Shown here one piece after another: positions 1 to 7,141 of a DNA stretch of 13,896 nucleotides. The stretch is from DATKWV01 sp035529405 (GTDB lineage Bacteria; Planctomycetota; Phycisphaerae; Sedimentisphaerales; Anaerobacaceae). The DNA lies in contig DATKWV010000045.1 of NCBI GenBank assembly GCA_035529405.1, positions 1-13,896 of the forward strand. The letters are read 5' to 3'. Each line of letters starts with the position of its first letter. Position 1 is the stretch's first letter. A program made the translations under genes and the position numbers. The notes under the pieces were generated by a model. It was not told the DNA's origin and searched no databases. It was given only the letters and a program-made list of their open reading frames with translations.

Positions 1-545
1 GAAAGCTTTTTGTCGTGCCGCCAGACCATCGGGAAATTGGGGTCCACAAGCCAGTCCTGGTAGTAAACGGCGTTAAAGTGGTGCACCCGCCCGATTTTGC
101 CCTCGTCTATGAGCTGTTTTGCAAGTGCCAAAGCCGGCACCCTGCGGTAATTAAAGCCAACCATATGCCTGACGTTTGCCTGCCGGGCCGCATCCAGCAT
201 CCTTTGCGCTTCTTTTGCGTTCATAGCGACAGGTTTTTCACAAAGAATATGCTTGCCTGCTTTGGCTGCTGCAATTGCTATGGGCATATGCGTTGAATTG
301 GGGGTGCAGATGTCTATCAAATCAATATCGTCTCTTTGTACCAGCTTTTCCCAGCTTGTTTCCTGAGTTTCCCATCCGAAGCGCTTGCTGAAAGCCTCAA
401 GGTCGGAAACATTTACGTCACAGGCCGCTCGCAAAACCGGCGGCGCAGGCAGCTCGAAAAATTTCGCCACGTCTAAATAGGCATTGGTGTGGGCCCTGCC
501 CATAAACTGCGTGCCCACAATCCCGACTCTGATTTCTTTACTCAT
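1..545 (-). CDS. Gfo/Idh/MocA family NAD(P)-dependent oxidoreductase (partial, 3' end outside window)
   Basis: The first 181 residues of a cytoplasmic sugar or polyol dehydrogenase are present; the rest runs off the left edge. Translation from the ATG at 545 gives an N-terminal Rossmann nucleotide-binding stretch (VGIVGTQFMGRAH). Further on come the family's substrate/cofactor motif CEKPVA and the segment GFNYRR that opens the C-terminal half. The family oxidises or reduces a hydroxyl of sugars, inositols or glycosides with NAD(P). The exact substrate cannot be told from this part. The start is supported by an AGGGA-type ribosome site about 9 bases upstream. It lies 47 bases downstream of the TIM-barrel gene at 593-1642, and such pairs are common in sugar operons that use keto-sugar intermediates. 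Family assignment is sure; substrate is unknown. Confidence 0.93.
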   Translation of the reverse strand, partial: MSKEIRVGIVGTQFMGRAHTNAYLDVAKFFELPAPPVLRAACDVNVSDLEAFSKRFGWETQETSWEKLVQRDDIDLIDICTPNSTHMPIAIAAAKAGKHILCEKPVAMNAKEAQRMLDAARQANVRHMVGFNYRRVPALALAKQLIDEGKIGRVHHFNAVYYQDWLVDPNFPMVWRHDKKL

Positions 546-592
546 TGCTTATTTCCCTATTTGTTTTTGTTGCCTTATTGGTTTGCACAATT

Positions 593-1642
593 TCAGCTTA
601 AACCGAGAATCTTTTTGTTCTGTTCCACGTCGGCCTTGCCTCCGGCAAAATCATCGAAGGCAACTTCTGTTGCTTCTATTATGTGCTCGTTTATAAAAGG
701 TGCGCCTTCTCTTGCGCCCTGCTCGGGGCTTTTCACACAGCATTCCCATTCGAGAACCGCCCAGCCGTCATAGCCTGCTTCGGTCAGCAGGGTAAATACA
801 CGCTTGAAGTTTACCTGGCCGTCACCGAGAGAGCGGAACCGTCCGGCCCTGCCTCCCCATGACTGGTATCCGCCGTACACGCCGACCCTGCCGGTCGCAT
901 TGAATTCCGCGTCCTTGACGTGGAACGCCTTAATACGTTGGCCGTACAGTTGTATGAACTGAAGATAGTCTAATTGCTGCAGAAGAAAATGGCTCGGGTC
1001 ATACAACAGGCAGGCGGCTGGGTGATTGTTGGAAATATCGAGGAACTGCTCATAAGTTGCTCCGTCATAGAGGTCCGAGCCGGGATGAAGTTCGTAGGAT
1101 ATGGACACACCCTTGTCCTTTGCCAGGTCCAGCACCGGCTTCCATCGCCTGTAAAGCTCCTCGAAGGCCTGCTCGATTATCCCCTTCGGTCTCTGCGGCC
1201 ACGGGTACATCATATGCCAGGCAAACCCGCCGCTAAGCACCGGTACACTGTTTAGCCCCAGGTTCGCTGAAGCGGTTACAGCCTTTTTCAACTGCTCTGT
1301 GGCCCATTTGGCTCTTTCTTTATCTTTCAGGCCTGCCGGATAAAACGCCTGAAAGGCTATCTCGTATGCCGGGTGAATGGCCAGAACCTGGCCCTGAAGA
1401 TGCGCCGAAAGTTCGCTGATTTCCAGCCCGATTTCTTTCAGCTTTCCTTTGAACTGGTCGCAGTAGGTTTTGCTCTCTACGGCTTTATCGAGGTCTATGA
1501 CCCGCGAATCCCACGTGGGTATCTGCACACCCTTATAACCCAAATCAGCAAACCACTTGCCGATGTTCTCGAGGTTGTTATACGGCGGCTCGTCACGCAA
1601 AAACTGAGCGAGAAAAACGCCCGGTCCTTTTATCTTTTTCAT
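593..1642 (-). CDS. Sugar phosphate isomerase/epimerase (xylose-isomerase-like TIM barrel)
   Basis: A 349-residue cytoplasmic protein of the AP-endonuclease-2/xylose-isomerase-like TIM-barrel superfamily (COG1082 type). Candidate divalent-metal ligands are spread along the barrel as expected: E184 and H186 in YELHPG, D215 and H218 in YDPSHF, H241 in FHVKD, and E298/E300 in LEWE. The motif series (FLAQF near residue 13, YKGVQIP near 36, YPWPQRP near 146, DGWAVLEWECC near 292) matches, from memory, a well-conserved subfamily that often sits beside a Gfo/Idh/MocA dehydrogenase, as here. Such proteins epimerise or isomerise sugars and keto-sugars; the substrate of this subfamily is not certain. 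The ATG is set by AAGGAG 8 bases upstream. It starts 12 bases after the next TIM-barrel gene ends, so the two are almost certainly co-transcribed. Confidence 0.9.
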   Translation of the reverse strand: MKKIKGPGVFLAQFLRDEPPYNNLENIGKWFADLGYKGVQIPTWDSRVIDLDKAVESKTYCDQFKGKLKEIGLEISELSAHLQGQVLAIHPAYEIAFQAFYPAGLKDKERAKWATEQLKKAVTASANLGLNSVPVLSGGFAWHMMYPWPQRPKGIIEQAFEELYRRWKPVLDLAKDKGVSISYELHPGSDLYDGATYEQFLDISNNHPAACLLYDPSHFLLQQLDYLQFIQLYGQRIKAFHVKDAEFNATGRVGVYGGYQSWGGRAGRFRSLGDGQVNFKRVFTLLTEAGYDGWAVLEWECCVKSPEQGAREGAPFINEHIIEATEVAFDDFAGGKADVEQNKKILGLS

Positions 1643-1654
1643 AGTATTGTCTCC

Positions 1655-2647
1655 TTATTTTGCTTGTCTGATACAATCCCGTATTAGCCTTGACATCGCC
1701 GGACCGTCGAGGCCGGCAGCACGTAATTGCTTTGCACCTTTTTTATTCATTAAGTCAACGACGTTCTGAGCAAGGGTAAGGTTTTCCACCGAAAGTTTCA
1801 TAAACTCCACCGGATTGTCACGGTAGGGGAACAGGTCCAGGCCGAGCCAGCCGGCAAAGTTTATTTCATCAAGAACGTACATTATGCTTACCAGCCGAAT
1901 AAAATTCACAGCCCCCGGCGGCACATCCGCGTCACACTGCTGGTCGTTGTCGTCCATGTGCATGTGAAAGAGTTTTTTGTAACGGCCGATGAGACTGAGC
2001 TGGTCTTCGATGTTTTCCTTGGCGATAAGACTATGGCCGACATCCACGTTTATGCCGAAATTAGGGTCGTTGATTTCATTGACAATACAAAGTGCCTGTG
2101 CGGTTGTGCCCATCATTATGTAAGAGCGGGGTTCGAAAGGTTTTGGCTCGATGCAGATTTTCGTTTTATATTTGTTTTTGTGCAGGTAATCGAGGATTTG
2201 CCGTACCGAGTCCACGTAGCGGCCATAAAGGGCGATGTAATCGGTCTGCAGCGGAAAGTCATTGCCGTCGGTTGCCGGCCACAGTACGCTTATGGGCACG
2301 TCAAACCGTGCGCCCATATCAAGGGCCTCTTTGACGCGGTTTACGGCATTGCTGCGGATTTTCGCGTCGGCGTTGGCCAAAGCGCCGAACTTATACTGCT
2401 TTTCCGTCCAGGTATGGCCGCAAAGCTGCACCATCTGCAGGTTGTAATCGTTGAGAAGTTTTTCAATCTCGTCGACATTCGATTCGTTGATTTCCGTGGG
2501 CACGTGCAGCTCAATGCCGTCGATTCCGTCGGTTTTGCCGCAGATTTTTATCCGCTCGATAACACCCACTTCTTCTCCGAAGCCGTTCACGTTGAAACGG
2601 TCTTTGAGATTCGTCATCCCCCAGATACCCATACATATTTTATTCAT
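1655..2647 (-). CDS. Second TIM-barrel sugar isomerase/epimerase, xylose-isomerase-like
   Basis: A 330-residue TIM-barrel protein, clearly different in sequence from the one just downstream. The motif order resembles xylose/rhamnose isomerase-type barrels. It has IEPKPFEPR with likely metal ligand E167, NVDVGH with D202 and H205, FHMHMDDND with H228/H230 and D232-D233, and GLDLFPYRDNP with D271. The IEPKPxEP segment is especially reminiscent of true aldose-ketose isomerases, so aldose-to-ketose conversion ahead of the adjacent ketose kinase is a reasonable guess. At 330 residues it is shorter than classical xylose isomerase (about 390-440). No signal peptide is seen, so it is cytoplasmic. The ATG has AAGGAG 6 bases upstream. 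It follows the PfkB kinase gene by 20 bases. Superfamily is firm; reaction and substrate are inferred. Confidence 0.88.
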   Translation of the reverse strand: MNKICMGIWGMTNLKDRFNVNGFGEEVGVIERIKICGKTDGIDGIELHVPTEINESNVDEIEKLLNDYNLQMVQLCGHTWTEKQYKFGALANADAKIRSNAVNRVKEALDMGARFDVPISVLWPATDGNDFPLQTDYIALYGRYVDSVRQILDYLHKNKYKTKICIEPKPFEPRSYIMMGTTAQALCIVNEINDPNFGINVDVGHSLIAKENIEDQLSLIGRYKKLFHMHMDDNDQQCDADVPPGAVNFIRLVSIMYVLDEINFAGWLGLDLFPYRDNPVEFMKLSVENLTLAQNVVDLMNKKGAKQLRAAGLDGPAMSRLIRDCIRQAK

Positions 2648-2667
2648 AACAGTCTCCTTTATTTTAA

Positions 2668-3606
2668 TTAGCTGAGGAACTTCTCGAATTGAGGATGAAT
2701 ATTAAGTTCGAAATCATCGGCGTCGAACTTATCTATCTGCTCAAGTGTCAGTGTCCCGGTAGCGCCCGGCTGTGTGGCGACAAGCGCGCCCATAATATTG
2801 CCGTAGGCGCAGGCTTGCTCAAGCGGCTTGTCTCGCAGCAGCTCGTGGATAAAACCCGCTGAGAAGGCGTCGCCGGAACCGAGGGAATCGGCAAGCGGCA
2901 CCCGGTAGCCGGGAACATAAACCTTTTGGCCGCTGTGCGAAAGCGCAAAAGCGCCGTTGGCGCCGAATGTAACCACGATATACTCAAGCGACCATTCGTC
3001 ACACATTTGTTCGCAGAATTCGGGTATGTTTTTCACCTGCATACCGAGCATTTCCGCCGCGTCAGCCGCTTCATCATCGTTTAATTTCAAAACATCCGCT
3101 TTTCGCAGTGAAAAGCTGACCGTCTGCGGGCTGTAGCAGTTCTTTCGCAGGTTTATATCCAGCAGTTTTAGACTTTGGCCCGCCTTTTCCAGCAGTTGTT
3201 CGACGGTTTTGCGTGTTTTTTCAGCCCTTTGCACCAGCGTGCCGAAACACAGACAGTCCGCCTGCGATACGGCATCTGCTAATCCATCATTAAACTCGAT
3301 GCGGTCGTAGGCAACGTTCGGGACTATGAAAATGTCGGCGTTTTTTTCCGCGTCAAAGGTGATTTTAACAGTACCGGTGGGTAAATCCGGGTCAAGCTGC
3401 ACAAAATCGGTGCTCAGCCCCAGGGACTTTATTTTTTCAAGCGCTTTTTGGCCAAGCCGGTCTGTACCGACTCTGCTTATCATAAGTCCCGTATCGCCGA
3501 GCGAATTGAGCCTGTACGCAAAGTTAAAAGGCGCCCCGCCCAGAACCGTACGGTCGGGCAGTATATCCCACAGTACTTCGCCGAATGCAAAAACTGTCTT
3601 TTTCAT
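2668..3606 (-). CDS. PfkB-family carbohydrate kinase, fructokinase-like
   Basis: A 312-residue cytoplasmic ribokinase/PfkB-family kinase, the usual length for the family. The N-terminus FAFGEVLWDILPD and the sugar-binding signature GGAPFNFA (residues 23-30) are those of bacterial fructokinases. The C-terminal PfkB signature DSLGSGDAF (240-248) carries the catalytic base D246 and the anion hole; the first glycine-rich position reads GSGD where GAGD is more common. It would transfer phosphate from ATP to a ketose such as fructose, at C6 or, in some relatives, C1. Its ATG lies only 3 bases past the stop of the transaldolase-like gene and has no strong ribosome site, so it is probably translated by coupling to that gene. 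Kinase family is firm; the sugar may not be fructose given the unusual neighbours. Confidence 0.93.
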   Translation of the reverse strand: MKKTVFAFGEVLWDILPDRTVLGGAPFNFAYRLNSLGDTGLMISRVGTDRLGQKALEKIKSLGLSTDFVQLDPDLPTGTVKITFDAEKNADIFIVPNVAYDRIEFNDGLADAVSQADCLCFGTLVQRAEKTRKTVEQLLEKAGQSLKLLDINLRKNCYSPQTVSFSLRKADVLKLNDDEAADAAEMLGMQVKNIPEFCEQMCDEWSLEYIVVTFGANGAFALSHSGQKVYVPGYRVPLADSLGSGDAFSAGFIHELLRDKPLEQACAYGNIMGALVATQPGATGTLTLEQIDKFDADDFELNIHPQFEKFLS

Positions 3607-3609
3607 TAT

Positions 3610-4257
3610 TTACTTGGGTACCTTTTCCCAATCCTTTGCAAAATCAGACAGACCCATGTCTGTAAGCGGATGTTTGAACATCTGGAAAAACAACTTGTCA
3701 TTTATGGTTACTATATCAACGCCTGCCCGCAGGCAGGAAAGAACGTGATTCTGCGTTTTCATACTTCCTGCGATGATTTCCGATTGGTACCCGTAGTTTG
3801 CCTTAATGGCAGCGGCGTCTTCGACAAGTATATAGCTTTCGTTGGCGATGGCGTCAAGTCTGCTTAGAACGATGCTGACAAAGCTGGCACCGGCCTTCAT
3901 AGCCAGGAAAGCCTGCGTGGAAGAGAAAATCATCGTAACGTTGGTCCTGATGTTCTTTTGGCGTTCGAGGACGGGAACAGCCTTGAGTCCCTCGGCTGTC
4001 ATTGGTATCTTTACCACCACGTTCGATGCGACCGAAGCTATATCCTCGGCTTCTTTTATCATATCTTCCGCCTTCTCAGCCATTACCTCTGCGCTGACAG
4101 GACCGGGTAAGACAGAGCAGATTTCCTTCACAACGTCTTTGAATTTTCTGCCTGTCCTGGCAATATGACTGGGGTTGGTTGTTACCCCGTCCAACAGGCC
4201 CGTATCATAAGCCTTTCGCACAGCTTCGACGCTGCCGGTATCCAGAAATATCTTCAC
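3610..4257 (-). CDS. Transaldolase / fructose-6-phosphate aldolase family protein (short TalC/FSA type)
   Basis: A 215-residue class I (Schiff-base) aldolase of the small TalC/FSA subgroup, full length for that group. Visible active-site residues are D6 (FLDTG), N28 (TTNPS), E57 (SAEVMA), the Schiff-base lysine K83 (VVVKIPMT) and T108 (RTNVT). The C-terminal end HPLTDMGL is typical. Known members either move a dihydroxyacetone unit between sugar phosphates or split fructose 6-phosphate to dihydroxyacetone and glyceraldehyde 3-phosphate. The usual SPFxGRLD (transaldolase) or APYVNRID (E. coli FSA) motif reads SIVLSRLD here, with V130 where the specificity-setting Phe/Tyr should be, so the reaction may differ. 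Translation begins at GTG (4257), fixed by a perfect AGGAGG 5 bases upstream. The gene lies between the cbbY-like phosphatase (23-base gap) and the kinase (3-base gap). Confidence 0.92.
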   Translation of the reverse strand: MKIFLDTGSVEAVRKAYDTGLLDGVTTNPSHIARTGRKFKDVVKEICSVLPGPVSAEVMAEKAEDMIKEAEDIASVASNVVVKIPMTAEGLKAVPVLERQKNIRTNVTMIFSSTQAFLAMKAGASFVSIVLSRLDAIANESYILVEDAAAIKANYGYQSEIIAGSMKTQNHVLSCLRAGVDIVTINDKLFFQMFKHPLTDMGLSDFAKDWEKVPK

Positions 4258-4262
4258 AGTAT

Positions 4263-4268
4263 CCTCCT
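4263..4268 (-). promoter_or_regulatory. Ribosome binding site that fixes a GTG start
   Basis: A full AGGAGG on the minus strand ends 5 bases before the GTG at 4255-4257. It supports GTG as the start of the transaldolase-family gene and predicts strong initiation despite the weaker codon. Confidence 0.75.
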
Positions 4269-4280
4269 TTTAGTAAGTTC

Positions 4281-4994
4281 CTAACTGTTCAAAATGCTGT
4301 TGACTGTTTCTATGGTTACCTGAACGTCTGGCTCATCGCCCAGTTCGGAAACCACAAGGTCGGCCTGGCTAAAATCTTCGTTTTCGGTATAACCGTTGGT
4401 AGTAATAACGCAGTGCATCTCTGCGGCTTTTGCCGCCAGCAGTCCGTTTCGACTGTCCTCGATAACGACACACCGGTCGGGTCGGATTTTCAGTCTCTGG
4501 CACGCCAGGTTATATATTTCCGGGTCGGGCTTTTTCCTGGAAACAACGTCGCCCGCCAGAATTGCGCTGAAGCCGGCCCTGCGATTCAGCCCCAATAGTT
4601 TTTCCACAATCAGGTTAACCGCACGCTCGTTGCTGGTGCTGCATACAGCCAGTATGTAGCCGGCCTCTATGGCTTCATCGACGAGTCTGGCTACACCGGG
4701 CCGAAGTGCAAGCTCTCCGGAGGCGATGATTTCCATAAACAGGTCTGTTTTAAGCTTATGCAGCTCTTTAATAAACGTGTCTTTTTCGGATACGTTGTTC
4801 GGCCAGCCGTTGGCATCGAAATAATGTTTCATACGTTCTTTGCCGCCGGCCACTTTTAGAAGCTGACCATAAACCTCTATCGACCATTCTGTCTGGCATC
4901 CTTTTTTGGCAAAGGCCCTGTTGAAGGCCACGCGGTGCCCGTCTCTTTCCGTGTCAACCAGAACACCGTCACAATCGAAAATGATGGCTTTCAC
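4281..4994 (-). CDS. cbbY: CbbY-like HAD phosphatase (sugar bisphosphate phosphatase)
   Basis: A 237-residue cytoplasmic HAD-superfamily hydrolase with a helical cap. Motif I is DCDGVLVDTE with nucleophile D7 and acid/base D9. Motif II is CSTSN (118-122), the motif III lysine lies in RKKPDP (153-158), and motif IV is VIEDSRNG with E179 and D180. The cap segment DGHRVAFNRAFAKKG and the stretch VYGQLLKVAGGKERM (41-55) are close to CbbY as I remember it. CbbY dephosphorylates xylulose 1,5-bisphosphate, a Rubisco inhibitor. No Calvin-cycle gene is visible, so the substrate here is probably another ketose bisphosphate or a damage product of the pathway. The start is GTG at 4994: the frame upstream to the nearest in-frame stop contains no ATG, GTG or TTG, and AAAGGG lies 4 bases upstream. 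Beta-phosphoglucomutase is a related alternative, less likely from the cap motif. Confidence 0.87.
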   Translation of the reverse strand: MKAIIFDCDGVLVDTERDGHRVAFNRAFAKKGCQTEWSIEVYGQLLKVAGGKERMKHYFDANGWPNNVSEKDTFIKELHKLKTDLFMEIIASGELALRPGVARLVDEAIEAGYILAVCSTSNERAVNLIVEKLLGLNRRAGFSAILAGDVVSRKKPDPEIYNLACQRLKIRPDRCVVIEDSRNGLLAAKAAEMHCVITTNGYTENEDFSQADLVVSELGDEPDVQVTIETVNSILNS

Positions 4995-5077
4995 TACACC
5001 CTTTCTGTTTTTTAAGGTCCTCGATGCTTTTCCGTGGCCGACAAAGTGCCAAAAACCAGAATTTTACCGCACCTTTC
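4995..5077. other. Largest intergenic gap, no recognisable signal
   Basis: The 83 bases between the E2 gene and cbbY are the longest non-coding stretch in the window. On the minus strand they hold the cbbY ribosome site AAAGGG (4999-5004). I see no stable hairpin followed by a T-run and no convincing promoter pair, so read-through from the E2 gene is the likely state. Confidence 0.5.
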
Positions 5078-6250
5078 TTACAAAGTAAAGTTTTCAAGGT
5101 TGTTTTTGACGCAATTCAGGAACTGCGCTGCGTAGGTTCCATCTATAACGCGGTGGTCGCAGGCAATGGCTGCTGTCATTATGTCGCGACCGGCAATGGT
5201 GCCGTCTTCCAGGCACACGACCCTTTTATTAATACCTCCGATACCCAGGATACCGCATTCGGGCGGATTTATGATGGGCAGAAAACCGTTCACTGCATAC
5301 ATGCCCAGATTGCTTACCGTGAATGTCCCGACACTCTGGGCCTTCAAAGTACCCTTTTTTGCACCTTCAGCATTTTCTTTCGATAAGCGGCTGATTTGAT
5401 TGATGTCCTTTTGGTCGGCGTCGGCTATTACCGGCACTATCAGGCCATCTTCCACAGACACAGCTATGCCTATGTTGATATTTTTGCGCACAATCAGTTT
5501 GTCCTGACCTGTATGGGCGTTCATTTTCGGAAATTCTCTAAGGGCCGATGCCGCAGCTTTTACGATAATATCGTTGAATGTAATTTTCTCCTGCGTGCGC
5601 TGGTTGTAAGCGGCCCTTGCCCGACAGGCCATTGTCATGTCGATGTCCGTAAACAGGTAAAAGTGCGGTATGGTCTGTTTGCTCTGGGTAAGGCGCTGGG
5701 CGATTCTTTTTCTGATTTTGCTGAACGGTATTTCCTCGTCACCGGTTTCTGCGGACGGTTTTGCAGTTTTGCCGCCTTTAGCTGATACTGTTGCCAATAC
5801 ATCTTCTTTAACAATCCTGCCTTCCGGGCCTGTACCTTTAATTTGTGTCAGGTCTATGCCGTGTTCTTTAGCCAGCCTTTTGGCTGACGGCGATGCGGAA
5901 ATGCCTTCTTTTACCGTTTCAACAGCCTGCTTTTGGTCTTGCGATTTTGCCGCTGTTTCTGCACTGCCGGCTGCTGCAGCCGGCTGGGCCGGCTGTTGGT
6001 CTATTTTTTCACCAGCCTGTCCTATGTAGGCGATAGGCTCAAGCACCCGTGCCTCCTGGCCTGCCTCATACAGTATCTTCAGAACTACACCGGATTCATA
6101 AGCCTCTACCTCGAACGTTGCCTTGTCCGACTCCACCAAGGCGATAACGTCTCCCTTTTGCACACGGTCGTTTTCCTTTACCCGCCACTGGACGATTACC
6201 CCTGTCTCTATGTCCTGCCCCACCTGCGGCATTATTACCGGTTTAGCCAT
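5078..6250 (-). CDS. 2-oxo acid (pyruvate/acetoin-type) dehydrogenase complex E2, dihydrolipoyl acyltransferase
   Basis: A 390-residue E2 core subunit with the full domain order. An N-terminal lipoyl domain (about 1-80) has lipoyl-lysine K43 in ESDKATFEVEA. An Ala/Gln/Pro-rich linker (about 83-116) leads to the peripheral subunit-binding domain (about 117-153, SPSAKRLAKEHGI and GTGPEGRIVKEDV). A second linker leads to the catalytic trimer domain (about 172-390) with DHRVIDG, where H366 and D370 are catalytic. It accepts an acyl group from the thiamine-dependent E1 on its lipoyl arm and passes it to coenzyme A. A single lipoyl domain and this length fit pyruvate, branched-chain or acetoin dehydrogenase E2s, which sequence alone does not separate. 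The ATG has GGGAG 6 bases upstream. Its E1 genes lie 6.5 kb upstream in the same operon, and no E3 is in view. Confidence 0.95.
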   Translation of the reverse strand: MAKPVIMPQVGQDIETGVIVQWRVKENDRVQKGDVIALVESDKATFEVEAYESGVVLKILYEAGQEARVLEPIAYIGQAGEKIDQQPAQPAAAAGSAETAAKSQDQKQAVETVKEGISASPSAKRLAKEHGIDLTQIKGTGPEGRIVKEDVLATVSAKGGKTAKPSAETGDEEIPFSKIRKRIAQRLTQSKQTIPHFYLFTDIDMTMACRARAAYNQRTQEKITFNDIIVKAAASALREFPKMNAHTGQDKLIVRKNINIGIAVSVEDGLIVPVIADADQKDINQISRLSKENAEGAKKGTLKAQSVGTFTVSNLGMYAVNGFLPIINPPECGILGIGGINKRVVCLEDGTIAGRDIMTAAIACDHRVIDGTYAAQFLNCVKNNLENFTL

Positions 6251-6262
6251 TTGTTGCTCCCG

Positions 6263-7120
6263 TCAGTTTGCCTTTCCTTCGCTGCCGAAAAGTTTTATGT
6301 TTTCGTTAACCATTTCTTTAAGCTGCTGGTACTGTGCGCCAAGAACCTTCAGCGGGTTGTATTGCCGGCTGTTACTGTTATGGTAATCCACAAAACTGTC
6401 TATAAAAACGTGTTTAAGCTGGGTAGATATGTTGACCTTGGCACAGCCAAGTGCGATACATTTTGCGAACACCTCTTCGGATAGCCCCGTTCCCCCATGC
6501 AAGGCCAGAGGTATGCCGGTCTTGTCTGCTATTTGTTCTGCCAGCTCGAACGCTATTTTCGGCTCTCCCTTATACAGCCCGTGAGCTGTGCCTATCGCGG
6601 GAGCAAAACAGTCCGGCCTGACCTTCTCGCAGAACCGGATTGACTGCTCAATGTCCGCCAGGTGCGCATCCTGATGTTTGACATGTATATCGTCTTCTAC
6701 TCCGACAATCGCGCCAAGCTCAGCCTCGACGCTGATATTTTTGGGCCGGGCCTTATCGACAACCTGTTGGCTGATTGCCAGATTCTCTTCAAAAGGCTTC
6801 GAGGACGCATCAATCATTACCGACGTCCAGCCCTGTTCGATACAATCGGTGATAACATCAAGTTCCTTACAGTGGTCCAGATGAATCGCCACCGGAACTT
6901 TCGCCGGTTCAGCCAGTTGTCTGAACCACGAAATCATTGGTTTGGTCCCCCAGAACTTGACCGTCGCAACGGAAGTTTGCACAATTACCGGCGCGTTCAA
7001 CTGTTCAGCGGCGGCAATAACCGCCTTCATCGAGTTGTAGTCAAGGATGTTGAACGCCCCGACTGCGTATTTTTCCTGCCTGGCTTTTGCCAGCATCTTT
7101 GAAATGTTCTCTAAACCCAT
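6263..7120 (-). CDS. Class II (metal-dependent) ketose-bisphosphate aldolase, fructose-bisphosphate aldolase family
   Basis: A 285-residue cytoplasmic TIM-barrel aldolase of the Fba/GatY/KbaY/IolJ family, normal length. Zinc-site and catalytic residues are in place: catalytic D82 and zinc ligand H83 in IHLDHCKE, E134 in VEAELGAIVG, H180 in GTAHGLYKGEP, H208 in ALHGGTGL, and the phosphate-binding stretch KVNIST (228-233). These enzymes split a ketose 1,6-bisphosphate, or a ketose 1-phosphate in some relatives, into dihydroxyacetone phosphate and an aldehyde. Fructose, tagatose or a deoxy/keto-sugar bisphosphate are all possible. The ATG has AAGG 9 bases upstream. It lies 21 bases after the secreted repeat protein and 12 bases before the E2 gene, so it is part of the same transcript. 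Substrate is inferred only at the family level. Confidence 0.94.
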   Translation of the reverse strand: MGLENISKMLAKARQEKYAVGAFNILDYNSMKAVIAAAEQLNAPVIVQTSVATVKFWGTKPMISWFRQLAEPAKVPVAIHLDHCKELDVITDCIEQGWTSVMIDASSKPFEENLAISQQVVDKARPKNISVEAELGAIVGVEDDIHVKHQDAHLADIEQSIRFCEKVRPDCFAPAIGTAHGLYKGEPKIAFELAEQIADKTGIPLALHGGTGLSEEVFAKCIALGCAKVNISTQLKHVFIDSFVDYHNSNSRQYNPLKVLGAQYQQLKEMVNENIKLFGSEGKAN

Positions 7121-7141
7121 TGGCGTTCACCTTACAAAAAC

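Noticed and set aside
1958..2671. A 237-codon plus-strand open frame
   Set aside because: It is antisense to the well-supported TIM-barrel gene at 1655-2647 and shows no family motif or useful ribosome site.
2668..4257. A sulfoquinovose (sulfo-transaldolase or sulfo-EMP) operon
   Set aside because: A transaldolase-type enzyme, a PfkB kinase and isomerases would fit loosely. No sulfolactaldehyde dehydrogenase or reductase, sulfoquinovosidase or sulfonate exporter is visible in the window, so the claim cannot be supported; flanking genes could revive it.
4995..5077. Possible internal promoter (TTGGCA-like -35) ahead of cbbY
   Set aside because: The hexamer at the right spacing matches the -10 consensus in only about half of its positions, and the gap has no other support. 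A chance match in a short AT-rich gap is more likely.
1..7120. An inositol (iol) catabolic operon
   Set aside because: A dehydrogenase, TIM barrels, a PfkB kinase and a class II aldolase also occur in iol clusters. However, the kinase has fructokinase motifs, no IolD-like hydrolase or IolB-like isomerase is seen, and transaldolase, CbbY and E1/E2 genes do not belong there.
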